DNA from: Photobacterium frigidiphilum
GTDB taxonomy: Bacteria > Pseudomonadota > Gammaproteobacteria > Enterobacterales > Vibrionaceae
DNA: 64,000 nucleotides
Direction: 5' to 3'
Assembly (NCBI RefSeq): GCF_003025615.1
Contig: NZ_PYMJ01000002.1
Location: 62,001 to 126,000, forward strand
Every line of letters begins with the position of its first letter. The first letter of the stretch is position 1. The notes under the pieces are model-generated. The model was not told the origin of the DNA. It ran no database searches and saw only the letters and a program-made list of their open reading frames with translations. Below, in pieces: positions 1 through 8,266 of this stretch. A program made the translations under genes and the position numbers.

Positions 1-509
1 CCTAATGAGAAAGCTTCAAGCGGTTGGTGGTGCAGTTTATGCTGAGCAATATTAAGTGCGTTTAATCCCCATTGCCCACCATCGAGTTGGTAAAGACTCG
101 CCATTGAAACCAATAACAACAGCAGCATGGCACCGAGGAAGTTACCAAAATACACTTTTGCCCAAGTGCCCAGCATACGGCCGGATGAGATATGGTTATT
201 TGCACGAGCAATGGAAGACAGTACCGTACTGGTAAATAACTCACCGCCGCAGATAACAACAAGAATAAGCCCGAGACTAAAAGCTAGACCGCCATAGAAA
301 CGGTTGAGCCCCCAGCTTACGCCGCCATTGCCTGTGGTGACGGTAATATAAAAAACAAAAGCAAGTCCGATGAAAACCCCTGCTGTAATTGCAAGGGCAA
401 TGGTTGTACGTGTTGGTTTAGACGCTTTACCAACGGCGTACTTTTCAGCCTGCTTCATCATTTCTTTTGGTGTGAAGTTATTATTCGTCGATGCTGTTGC
501 TGAACTCAT
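1..509 (-). CDS. focA: Formate transporter FocA (3' part cut by window edge)
   Basis: Pentameric formate/nitrite-family channel of the inner membrane, which exports or imports formate made by pyruvate formate-lyase. The 169 visible residues start MSSATASTNN and then show a first membrane segment (TIALAITAGVFIGLAF), a glycine-rich stretch with GGELFTS, and a second segment around FLGAMLLLLLV, as in FocA; the rest lies beyond the window. The ATG at 507-509 follows an AGAGG ribosome site and sits 1 nt after the stop of a short upstream reading frame. In E. coli focA is joined to pflB; here pflB is about 16 kb away, so the operon is split. Confidence 0.9.
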   Translation of the reverse strand, partial: MSSATASTNNNFTPKEMMKQAEKYAVGKASKPTRTTIALAITAGVFIGLAFVFYITVTTGNGGVSWGLNRFYGGLAFSLGLILVVICGGELFTSTVLSSIARANNHISSGRMLGTWAKVYFGNFLGAMLLLLLVSMASLYQLDGGQWGLNALNIAQHKLHHQPLEAFSL

Positions 510-510
510 C

Positions 511-576
511 TTAATAACCTCTTATCGATAGACCGACGTTTAGGTCGAATCTGGTAAGTACATAGTGTTGCATCAT
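511..576 (-). CDS. Possible 21-residue leader peptide upstream of focA
   Basis: A short reading frame of 21 codons starts with two ATG codons (574-576 and 571-573) behind a very strong Shine-Dalgarno stretch (AAGGAGAGGAG, 580-590). It ends in TAA at 511-513, one base before the focA ATG. The predicted peptide begins MMQHYVLTRF and ends in GLSIRGY. The strong ribosome site and the close stop/start junction suggest translational coupling or a leader-peptide control of focA. I do not recognise the peptide, and no comparative evidence was available. It could also be a chance frame in the mRNA leader. Confidence 0.4.
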   Translation of the reverse strand: MMQHYVLTRFDLNVGLSIRGY

Positions 577-729
577 TTTCTCCTCTCCTTGATTGTGGTA
601 ACTGGTAATCAGAATAAGGTGAGAAGGAGTGCCAAGTAAAATTGATAGTTTTCTTAACCCTCATCATAAAAATTGATATTGTAAGGTGGCAAAATGTCAT
701 CGACGTTTGATAGTAGGAGTTTTAATTAA

Positions 730-1635
730 GTGCGGTATTCACTCAAACAACTGGCTGTATTTGAAGAGGTTGCGAGCTCTCGTAGTGTGAGTAAGGCGGC
801 AGACAATCTAGCATTAACCCAGTCAGCAACTAGCATGGCGTTATTACAGCTAGAAAAGATGTTAGGACGACCTTTGTTTGAGCGGCAGGGCAAACAAATG
901 ACATTAACGTACTGGGGATCGTGGTTAAGACCAAGGGCAAAACAGCTCTTATTTGATGCCCAGCAGATTGAACAAGGCTTTTACGATCAGCATATTGTGA
1001 GTGGTGAAATCAGTATTTCAGCCAGTCAAACTGCCGCAGAACACTTGCTACCAGAGCTTATCAGTATTATTGATAAGGATTTCCCCGAGCTACGTATCAA
1101 GCTTAGAGTGAAAAATGCCCAGAAAGTGGTTGATCACGTAAGAGATTTTGAATGTGAGTTGGGTATTATTGAAGGCCGTTGTGATGATAGCCGTATTGAT
1201 CAAGAAGTATGGTGTCACGACCATCTTGTGATTATTGCTTCTAAATATCACCCTTATGCCAAGCTAGATAAAGTCAGCTTTGCACAGTTAGAGCAGGCAC
1301 AATGGGTACTTCGAGAGCAAGGTGCAGGTACAAGGCAGAGTTTTGAAAGCGCATTACACGGTGTGATTGAAGATTTGAATGTTTGGCGGGAATATGAACA
1401 GATTTCAGTACTAAGAACATTAGTGACTAATGGCCCTTATTTAAGTTGTTTACCTTTTCTTGATGTTGTTAAGCATATAGAACGTGGCGAGTTGGTGGCA
1501 CTGAATGTTCCAGAGTTGAATATGAAGCGAACGTTATCTTTTATTTGGCGTGCAGACTCGATTGAAAATCCGCTACGTGATTGCATTCGTCGTGAAGCGA
1601 TCCGTATGATTAAAGATAGAAAATTGGAAATGTAA
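730..1635 (+). CDS. LysR-type regulator, YeiE-like
   Basis: A 301-residue LysR-type transcription factor. The winged helix-turn-helix lies at about residues 3-62 (LKQLAVFEEVASSRSVSKAA, then a helix ending RPLFERQGK), followed by a two-lobed effector-binding domain from about residue 90. The EGRCDD and LREQGAGTRQ stretches match E. coli YeiE closely. Translation starts at a GTG at 730, with GGAG about 10 nt upstream. It is divergent from focA, so it may control focA or itself across the 220-bp gap. The ligand is unknown. LysR membership is certain; the YeiE relationship is from remembered similarity. Confidence 0.88.
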   Translation: MRYSLKQLAVFEEVASSRSVSKAADNLALTQSATSMALLQLEKMLGRPLFERQGKQMTLTYWGSWLRPRAKQLLFDAQQIEQGFYDQHIVSGEISISASQTAAEHLLPELISIIDKDFPELRIKLRVKNAQKVVDHVRDFECELGIIEGRCDDSRIDQEVWCHDHLVIIASKYHPYAKLDKVSFAQLEQAQWVLREQGAGTRQSFESALHGVIEDLNVWREYEQISVLRTLVTNGPYLSCLPFLDVVKHIERGELVALNVPELNMKRTLSFIWRADSIENPLRDCIRREAIRMIKDRKLEM

Positions 1636-1852
1636 ATATCACCTCTATTAATGATTTTTTATCTTGTTGTTTATAAAGCTTTTTATTTGAAATGAGAATG
1701 TTGTAGCTAATTGTTTGCCATGTATTAAAAGTACTTATCAATTTTTATGATGTTCATATACAACATCCTTGATAAGAGCCTTGTTGCGCACTTTGTCATT
1801 TACCCTGTGATACTTATTGTGCGTATAACGACAGTTAGTATTCAGTAAGGTA

Positions 1853-1900
1853 AAAAAAATCTCGTGTCTGGTTAGTGAAGACTAACACTCAAGGCACGAG
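1853..1900 (-). terminator. Rho-independent terminator of fhs
   Basis: On the minus strand CTCGTGCCT pairs with AGACACGAG (one G-U pair), with an inner GTTAGT/ACTAAC stem. A run of eight T follows. It lies about 50 bp past the fhs stop. The rest of the 317-bp gap between the LysR gene and fhs holds nothing else I can support. Confidence 0.85.
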
Positions 1901-1952
1901 ATCTTAACGAATAACGTTATGGGTTTACGTGAATGCAATCCACTTAACCTTC

Positions 1953-3707
1953 TTAACTTAAACCAACAATATTACCGTCAGCGTCGATATCAAGATTCAT
2001 ATAAGCCGGTTTTTCAGGTAAGCCGGGCATTGTCATTACATTACCGCACAGTGCGTACACAAATCCTGCACCCGCACATAATTTTAACTCTCGTACAGGC
2101 ACCACAAAATCAGAGGGGGCGCCTTTAATGCTTGGATCAGTAGTGATTGAAAGTGGTGTTTTAGCAAGGCAAACCGCTAAGTTATCATGGCCGTGTTTTT
2201 TCAGTGTCGCGAGCTGTTCTTTCGCACAATCAGAGAGTTCGATACTACGTGCGCCATAACCGACTTCAGCAACTGCCATTAGCTTTTCTTCAAGAGACTG
2301 CGACAAGCTATATAATGGCTTAAAGTTGGCTGGTGTTTCACACGCTTTAACAACCGCTTGTGCTAATTCTGTTGCACCTTCACCGCCTTTACCAAAGGCT
2401 TCGCTAATAGCGACATCCACGTAGGTACTGAAATCTGTATCTGCAACCATGTTTTTTAGCAGCTCAAGCTCTACATCGGTATCTTGTGGGAAGCGGTTTA
2501 TTGCCACCACAACCGGTAAGCCATATTGAGCAGCATTGCGGATATGCCATTTTAAGTTATCAAAACCTGCGATTAAGGCTTTTTCATCCAGTGAAAAAAT
2601 TGCATCGGGTAGTGCTTGCCCTGGGCGCAAATCATATAAACCAGAATTGGCTTTTAAGCCGCGTAATGTAGCGACGACCACGGCGCAATCTGGGCCACGA
2701 TCGGCTTGCTGAGCTTTAATATTACAGGCTTTCTCAAAGCCCATATCAGAACCAAAACCACCCTCTGTAACCGTAAATTCACTCAGCTTTAAGGCGATAC
2801 GATCGGCAATAATAGAGGAGTTACCATGGGCGATATTGGCAAAAGGTCCCGCATGAATAAGTGTTGGTACACCTTCCAGCGTTTGCATGAGTGTCGGTTC
2901 AATCGCTTCACACATGGTGACGGTCATCGCGCCTGCGACTTGTAAATCTTCAGCAGTGATTGGATTACCGTCGATGTTGTAAGCTAAAACAACACGACCA
3001 ATACGTTGGCGCATGTCAGCGAGATTTTTTGAAAGGGCAAGAATTGCCATAATCTCAGAAGCGGCAGAAATCTCGAAACCATCGTCACGTTCAAGACCGT
3101 TAATGGTTTTGCCTGCTTCATTTTTACCGACAGTGATCATGCGTAATGCACGATCATTGTGGTCCATCACACGCTTCCACACGATATTTTTTATATCGAT
3201 ACGTAACGCAGGTAAGCCTGTCTTATCGCTAAATGCTTCGTAGCCATGGCGCTCTTCATGATACAAGCGGGCATCAATAGCGGCAGCAGCAAGGTTATGG
3301 GCAGCGGTAACCGCATGAATATCACCCGTTAGGTGCAAATTCAACTTTTCCATTGGTGCGACTTGGCTATAACCACCGCCTGCTGCACCGCCTTTTACGC
3401 CAAATACTGGCCCCATTGATGGCTGGCGAATACAGGCGATAACACGTTTATTAATCTTTGCTAAACCTTGTGCAAGGCCGATCGTAGTAACGGTTTTTCC
3501 TTCACCGAGTGGTGTGGGTGTAATCGCTGTCACTAATACCAATTTACCTTCAGGTTTATCCGCTAAGCGCTTGAGGATAGACGGCTTTACTTTCGCTTTT
3601 AACGTACCTTGCGGGGTTAAATCTTGAGGTTCAATACCCGCCATTAGGGCAATTTGGTCAATAGGAGTGAGTGCGGTGTCGCGGCAAATTTGAATGTCGC
3701 TTTTCAT
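1953..3707 (-). CDS. fhs: Formate-tetrahydrofolate ligase
   Basis: ATP-dependent synthesis of 10-formyl-tetrahydrofolate from formate and tetrahydrofolate, a cytosolic step feeding purine and fMet-tRNA synthesis. The 584-residue protein has the family length and the nucleotide-binding loop PTPLGEGKT at residues 64-72, followed by the long conserved blocks around [19 protein letters not shown] and [10 protein letters not shown]. The ATG at 3705-3707 opens a frame with no closer credible start. A PurR-type operator lies about 80 bp upstream, which fits a role in purine supply. The gene is divergent from a CitA/CitB-type two-component pair. Together with focA and pfl genes nearby it suggests formate as a C1 source. 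Confidence 0.96.
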   Translation of the reverse strand: MKSDIQICRDTALTPIDQIALMAGIEPQDLTPQGTLKAKVKPSILKRLADKPEGKLVLVTAITPTPLGEGKTVTTIGLAQGLAKINKRVIACIRQPSMGPVFGVKGGAAGGGYSQVAPMEKLNLHLTGDIHAVTAAHNLAAAAIDARLYHEERHGYEAFSDKTGLPALRIDIKNIVWKRVMDHNDRALRMITVGKNEAGKTINGLERDDGFEISAASEIMAILALSKNLADMRQRIGRVVLAYNIDGNPITAEDLQVAGAMTVTMCEAIEPTLMQTLEGVPTLIHAGPFANIAHGNSSIIADRIALKLSEFTVTEGGFGSDMGFEKACNIKAQQADRGPDCAVVVATLRGLKANSGLYDLRPGQALPDAIFSLDEKALIAGFDNLKWHIRNAAQYGLPVVVAINRFPQDTDVELELLKNMVADTDFSTYVDVAISEAFGKGGEGATELAQAVVKACETPANFKPLYSLSQSLEEKLMAVAEVGYGARSIELSDCAKEQLATLKKHGHDNLAVCLAKTPLSITTDPSIKGAPSDFVVPVRELKLCAGAGFVYALCGNVMTMPGLPEKPAYMNLDIDADGNIVGLS

Positions 3708-3788
3708 AAGGGCGCATTTCCTTCTAGTGGTGACAGCAGGGAAGATGTTGATGTGTCAATATTCTGCATTCAATTGACTTTACAGTTC

Positions 3789-3804
3789 ACGCAATCGATT
3801 GCGC
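3789..3804. promoter_or_regulatory. PurR-type operator upstream of fhs
   Basis: ACGCAATCGATTGCGC is a near-perfect dyad that fits the PurR consensus (ACGCAA-nCGn-TTGCGT) at all but the last base. It lies 82 bp upstream of the fhs start codon. Repression by PurR with hypoxanthine or guanine is inferred from E. coli; purR itself is not in the window. Confidence 0.7.
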
Positions 3805-3821
3805 TGTGTTTATACCATAAT

Positions 3822-3856
3822 TTTATCACGGATAAACGAAATTATTCCGTGATAAA
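3822..3856. repeat. Perfect 11-bp inverted repeat in the fhs / sensor-kinase intergenic region
   Basis: TTTATCACGGA at 3822-3832 is mirrored by TCCGTGATAAA at 3846-3856, with 13 bp between the arms. There is no T-run after it, so it is not an obvious terminator. It lies between two divergent genes (3707 and 3983) and is more likely an operator for one of them. Confidence 0.6.
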
Positions 3857-3982
3857 TGTTGTTAATTTGTTGGCGCTGATAACATTGTTAAAAGGCTGAA
3901 TACGGGAGCTTGCTAAAAGTCTTTGAAATGAATAACGAGTACTATGTTTCAATATTGTTACGTTCGTTATAAAAGGTGAAAG

Positions 3983-5587
3983 ATGATTCAATGGCAGAAG
4001 CTGAATTTTCGGCGAAGATTGCTGATTATTATGACAATGTCGGGCTTACTTGAATTACTGATTCTTTCGGCTTTAGGGTTTAGCTACATTAAAAAATGGG
4101 AATCACAAGATTTAGGTGAAAAAGCCATTGGTGTGGCGGAATACATAGCCAAAACACCATCAATTATTACCGCGGTAGAGCAAAAAAATCCGCAGCTACT
4201 CACCGAGGGTACTGAACGATTCCGGCAAGCCATTGGTGCTGCCTTTATTGTGATTGGTGATAATAATGGTGTCCGACTTGCGCACCCGATAGCAGAGCGT
4301 GTGGGGCTGCCAATGCGTGGGGGCGATAATATTCGTGCCCTAACAGAAGGGAAGTCTTATATTTCTTATGCCAAAGGCTCGATGGGTCACTCTGTTCGAG
4401 GTAAAACGGCAGTATTCGACAGTCGTGGTGAGATCATTGGGGTCGTATCTGTTGGGTATTTACTGACTGGCATTCACGATAAATTATTACCATTTTTAAC
4501 CTTTTTATTGGCGATGGCCATTGTGGTTGTTGGCGCTAATGGTTTATTGGCGAACTTATTGGCAAAGCGCTTTCAGCGCACGTTACTGGGTTTTGAGCCT
4601 GAAGAAATCGGGCGATTATATGCCGAGAAAGATGCCACTATGAGTACCTTGCGCGAAGGCGTATTAAGTATTGATAATCAAGGTATTCTACGGTCGATCA
4701 ATCGCAGTGCGTGCGGCATGTTAGGTGTTGATGCGGCTCGTGCCTTGAATCGTCCATTAAGTGAAAGTTTGCCAGAAAGCAGCCTTGAACGATTGCTGTT
4801 AACTCGCCAATCTGAGCATGATATTGAACTGTACTTTAACAGCCGGGTGGTGATTGCTAACCGTGAGCCACTATTTCAAAATGGTGTACTCATTGGGGCG
4901 GTATCGAGTTTTCGATTAAAAGATGAAATAACCGAATTAAATCGTCAATTGTCGCAAGTGACACAATATGCCGAGTTATTACGAGCACAAACCCATGAGC
5001 ACCGAAATAAGCTGAATACAATAGCGGGCTTGGTTCAGCTTGGGGCATATAACGATGTATTTAAATTAATCGGACAAGAAAATCAACATTATGAAGCGTT
5101 GATCAAGTTTTTGCGTGGTGCGATTGAAGAGCCATTAATTGCAGGTTTGTTATTGGGAAAAAGTGAACGCGCTCGTGAGCTTGGGTTACAGTTAGTGATT
5201 GATACAGAAAGTTGCTTATCTGCCTTACCTGAACACATCGTGCCTGAAGATGTGGTGACGATTTTAGGTAATTTGATCGATAATGCGTTCGATGCCACCT
5301 TAGCTTCCCATTCTACAGATACGTTTATTCACTTGCATCTAAGTGATTATGGAAATGATCTGATTCTTGAAGTGGAAGACTCAGGAATAGGGTTACCTGA
5401 AGGTATCAGCCAGCATGATCTATTACAGCGTGGAGTCTCGACCAAAGCAGGCGATAATCACGGTGTCGGTTTATATTTGATCAACCAAATTGTGTCACGT
5501 TATAACGGGCAATATACGATGGAAGACAGGGAATCGGTAGGAACCAGAATGACGGTTTATTTACCGAAAACAGCGTCAATACGTTAA
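3983..5587 (+). CDS. CitA/DcuS-type sensor histidine kinase
   Basis: Membrane-bound histidine kinase of the CitA/DpiB/DcuS class (534 residues), which senses external C4 or tricarboxylates. Visible parts in order are an N-terminal membrane helix (about 13-35), a periplasmic PAS-like domain containing the VGYLLTGIHDKLLPF exit, a second helix (about 165-190), a cytoplasmic PAS domain (about 210-320), the phosphoacceptor motif HEHRNKLN (His338), and the ATPase domain with N-box LGNLIDNAFDA and G-boxes EDSGIGLPEG and GDNHGVGLYL. The response regulator follows 39 bp downstream. The nearby tctCBA transporter is a plausible target but is 3 kb away with three unrelated genes between. Confidence 0.92.
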   Translation: MIQWQKLNFRRRLLIIMTMSGLLELLILSALGFSYIKKWESQDLGEKAIGVAEYIAKTPSIITAVEQKNPQLLTEGTERFRQAIGAAFIVIGDNNGVRLAHPIAERVGLPMRGGDNIRALTEGKSYISYAKGSMGHSVRGKTAVFDSRGEIIGVVSVGYLLTGIHDKLLPFLTFLLAMAIVVVGANGLLANLLAKRFQRTLLGFEPEEIGRLYAEKDATMSTLREGVLSIDNQGILRSINRSACGMLGVDAARALNRPLSESLPESSLERLLLTRQSEHDIELYFNSRVVIANREPLFQNGVLIGAVSSFRLKDEITELNRQLSQVTQYAELLRAQTHEHRNKLNTIAGLVQLGAYNDVFKLIGQENQHYEALIKFLRGAIEEPLIAGLLLGKSERARELGLQLVIDTESCLSALPEHIVPEDVVTILGNLIDNAFDATLASHSTDTFIHLHLSDYGNDLILEVEDSGIGLPEGISQHDLLQRGVSTKAGDNHGVGLYLINQIVSRYNGQYTMEDRESVGTRMTVYLPKTASIR

Positions 5588-5626
5588 AGGAATGCATCAT
5601 CAAAATACAGACAGGGAGTGTGAATA

Positions 5627-6304
5627 GTGTCATTGATTCGTGTTGTGATTGTTGAAGATAATGCCGGAATAGCAGAGCTGCATCGCCGTTGCTTAAGCCA
5701 GATTGCTGGCATAGAAATAGAGGCGATGGCACACAGCTATCAAGAAGCCATTACGTTATTTGAAGTCCTAAATCCTGATCTTGTCTTATTGGATGTACAG
5801 CTTCCTGATGGAAGTGGGCTAGATTTATTGCGTATGCTGCGCGCTGAAAAACAAGAAACCGATGTGTTATTGATTACCGCCGCAAGAGATGTCGATACCC
5901 TGCAAGAAGCAATGCGAGGTGGGGTGGTTGACTACATATTAAAGCCTGTGGTTTTTTCGCGTTTAAAAGAGTCTATTCATAAGTATTTGGATTCAAGAGT
6001 GACTATGGCAGGGTTGGGTGCTATCGAACAAAGTGATGTCGATGCCATGTTGATGCGCCCCAAAGAGCATAAGTCGACGGCCCAATTACCGAAAGGTATT
6101 GATAATGTCACGCTTGATAAAGTGCGAGAGTTATTTAAATCCCATACTCAATTAACGGCGGAACAATCTGGGCAGTTAATCGGTGCCAGCCGAACTACCG
6201 CCAGGCGCTACCTTGAATACTTGATCAGTAGCGGTGAGTTGGAAGCAGATCTGAGCTACGGCACAGTGGGCCGCCCAGAGCGGGCGTATGTTAAGCGCAC
6301 ATAA
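5627..6304 (+). CDS. CitB/DpiA-type response regulator
   Basis: Partner of the preceding kinase, 225 residues. The N-terminal receiver domain (1-120) carries the acidic pair E10/D11, the phosphoacceptor D56 in LVLLDVQLPDGSG and Lys107-type switch region YILKPVVF. The C-terminal part ends with a helix-turn-helix (SGQLIGASRTTARRYLEYLI) typical of CitB/DpiA/DcuR regulators. The start is a GTG at 5627 behind GGGAGTG. It probably activates transport or use of a di- or tricarboxylate; the target is not shown by the sequence. Confidence 0.92.
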   Translation: MSLIRVVIVEDNAGIAELHRRCLSQIAGIEIEAMAHSYQEAITLFEVLNPDLVLLDVQLPDGSGLDLLRMLRAEKQETDVLLITAARDVDTLQEAMRGGVVDYILKPVVFSRLKESIHKYLDSRVTMAGLGAIEQSDVDAMLMRPKEHKSTAQLPKGIDNVTLDKVRELFKSHTQLTAEQSGQLIGASRTTARRYLEYLISSGELEADLSYGTVGRPERAYVKRT

Positions 6305-6358
6305 AGGCTGCTATTTAGTGATGAGCCAAATACAGACATAGCTGATATCGCCGTGCTA

Positions 6359-7258
6359 TCACAATACATATTGAGCGAAGTGTTCTTGTAAGTAATCGAG
6401 TAGTAGGCGCATTTTTTTTGAATCTGCAGCCCGAGGCGGATAGACACCATAAATCGTAATGTCGCTTAATGCGTAATCTTCTAAAATTGGGGTGAGTTGC
6501 CCGGCTTTAATTAACGGTAATGCGTCGTAGATAGGTAAACGTCCGACGCCATGCCCGCCAACCACAAACGCAGTTCTTGCCGATGCGCTATTGGTGGTAA
6601 TGCTGCCCTGCATTTTCACATTGTATGATCGTGTGCCTTTTGTCAGAGTTTGGATTTTTGATGTCTTCTTATAAACCACCCATTCATGATTGGCTAATTC
6701 TGCAGGGGTGCGAGGTATACCGTGTTGGTTAAAATAGCTGGGTGATCCGCACAATATATTCTTCATCGTCATCAGCTTTTTGGCGTACAAACCAGAGTCA
6801 GCAAGTGGCGCACCTCGAATGGCTAAATCGACCCCTTCTTGAATAATATTAACGATATCGTCGGTCAGGTTCAGATCTATTTCTATTTTGGGGTATAAGG
6901 TCTTGAACGTATTTAGCGCAGGCACAATGGTATGCATGCTGATATTCACCGGGGCGCTAATTGTAAGCTTACCTTCGGGCTCTTCACGTAGGTTTTCAAT
7001 CTGTAGGTTGGCGGCAGCAGCTTCTTCACTGATACGTTTACACCGCTGAAAGTAACGTTGACCAGCATCGGTTAGGCTAATGCTACGCGTGGTACGGTTC
7101 AATAAAGGCATGCCGATATGATCTTCAAGCTTTTTCAGGTGATAGCTTACGACCCCACGCGATAAGCCCAGCTGCCGTGCAGCGGCTGAAAAGCTCCCTT
7201 GTTCGACTATTTGGGCAAAAACTACCATGCTTTTCAGTTGCTCAAAAGATACATCCAT
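6359..7258 (-). CDS. LysR-type regulator divergent from DJ-1/YqhD genes
   Basis: A 299-residue LysR-type regulator with a winged helix-turn-helix at 1-62 (FAQIVEQGSFSAAARQLGLS) and an effector domain with the TISAPVNISMHTIVPAL entry, as in the large group of AaeR/DmlR-like proteins. It is transcribed away from the DJ-1 family gene at 7443, with a 184-bp shared promoter region holding a palindrome typical of autoregulated LysR operators. It therefore probably controls the next two genes. The inducer cannot be read from the sequence. Confidence 0.88.
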   Translation of the reverse strand: MDVSFEQLKSMVVFAQIVEQGSFSAAARQLGLSRGVVSYHLKKLEDHIGMPLLNRTTRSISLTDAGQRYFQRCKRISEEAAAANLQIENLREEPEGKLTISAPVNISMHTIVPALNTFKTLYPKIEIDLNLTDDIVNIIQEGVDLAIRGAPLADSGLYAKKLMTMKNILCGSPSYFNQHGIPRTPAELANHEWVVYKKTSKIQTLTKGTRSYNVKMQGSITTNSASARTAFVVGGHGVGRLPIYDALPLIKAGQLTPILEDYALSDITIYGVYPPRAADSKKMRLLLDYLQEHFAQYVL

Positions 7259-7349
7259 TCTTTTACTCTATATCGTTAACGCACCATTTAAGGGGCAAAA
7301 TGGTCAGGGAATAGTGCTCTAGTATGCCTAAAGAGTATCTATTGTTCTA

Positions 7350-7363
7350 ATTGTTCGAACAAT
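7350..7363. promoter_or_regulatory. Palindromic candidate operator of the divergent LysR regulator
   Basis: ATTGTTCGAACAAT is a perfect 14-bp palindrome, preceded at 7341 by a related half site ATTGTTC. It lies midway between the LysR gene and the divergent DJ-1 family gene, the usual place for a LysR binding site. Confidence 0.55.
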
Positions 7364-7442
7364 GATTCCTAATTTATCTCCATTGTCGAATTTAATGAAC
7401 AGGCATACACTCTCATCACGCTTTAAATAGGACATAACGAGG

Positions 7443-8129
7443 TTGATGATGAAAATTTTAATGGTGTTAACATCTCACGATAAGCTAGGCGATACGGATC
7501 ATAAGACCGGCTTTTGGATTGAAGAGTTTGCAGCACCGTATTACCGCTTCTTAGATGAAAACGCGGATATCACATTAGCATCGCCTGCGGGTGGTCAACC
7601 TCCTATCGATCCTAATAGTGAGCTTGAGCAATCACAAACAGAAGCGACGGTACGTTTTAATCGCGATGAGCAAGCGCAAGCCGTGTTAGCCAATACTCGT
7701 AAGCTTAGCGATGTGAATGAGCAAGACTACGACGCAATTTTTTACCCTGGCGGTCACGGACCATTATGGGATCTGGTGAGCGACAGTGATTCTATTTCGC
7801 TAATCGAAGCATTCTGGCAAGCAGGCAAGCCTGTTTCTGCTGTGTGCCATGCACCAGCAGTGTTATTAAATGCTAAAACAGCCGATGGGGAATATATTAT
7901 TTCTGGTAAAGCGGTGACAGGCTTTACAAACTCAGAAGAAACGGCTGTTGGTTTGGCTGAAGTAGTGCCATTCTTGCTGGAAGATGCACTAAAATCCCGT
8001 GGCGGGCAGTTTGAATCGGCACAAGATTGGAATTCATTAGCAATTCAAGATGGCATGCTAATTACTGGACAAAATCCAGCGTCATCTGAAGCGGTTGCAG
8101 AAGCTCTGCTCAGCTTATTAGCTAAATAA
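7443..8129 (+). CDS. DJ-1/PfpI family protein (Hsp31-like)
   Basis: A 228-residue member of the type 1 glutamine amidotransferase-like DJ-1/PfpI superfamily, in the Hsp31/YDR533C-like class. It shows the nucleophile elbow with cysteine (AVCHAPAVLL, about residue 138) and the glycine-rich YPGGHGPLWDL preceding it. Family members act as glyoxalases, chaperones or deglycases on reactive carbonyl damage. Its neighbour is the YqhD-type aldehyde reductase and both lie downstream of a divergent LysR gene, which supports an aldehyde stress role. ATG at 7446 or 7449 could also be used; RBS is a weak AACGAGG before 7443. Confidence 0.85.
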   Translation: MMMKILMVLTSHDKLGDTDHKTGFWIEEFAAPYYRFLDENADITLASPAGGQPPIDPNSELEQSQTEATVRFNRDEQAQAVLANTRKLSDVNEQDYDAIFYPGGHGPLWDLVSDSDSISLIEAFWQAGKPVSAVCHAPAVLLNAKTADGEYIISGKAVTGFTNSEETAVGLAEVVPFLLEDALKSRGGQFESAQDWNSLAIQDGMLITGQNPASSEAVAEALLSLLAK

Positions 8130-8230
8130 ATAGTTAATCAAAATCCATTAAAGTGGCGTGTTGCACTTAGTGTAGAAACCTAAGGTCGTAATACGTCACG
8201 TGTAATGTACACCGAATATAAAAACACTCT

Positions 8231-8245
8231 TGAATACTGTATTCA
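8231..8245. promoter_or_regulatory. Perfect palindrome upstream of yqhD
   Basis: TGAATACTGTATTCA is a perfect 15-bp palindrome around a central T, ending 21 bp before the yqhD start codon. Its position in the leader suggests an operator or an mRNA structure near the ribosome site AAAGGAATG. Confidence 0.4.
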
Positions 8246-8266
8246 TGACTAATAAAGGAATGAGCA

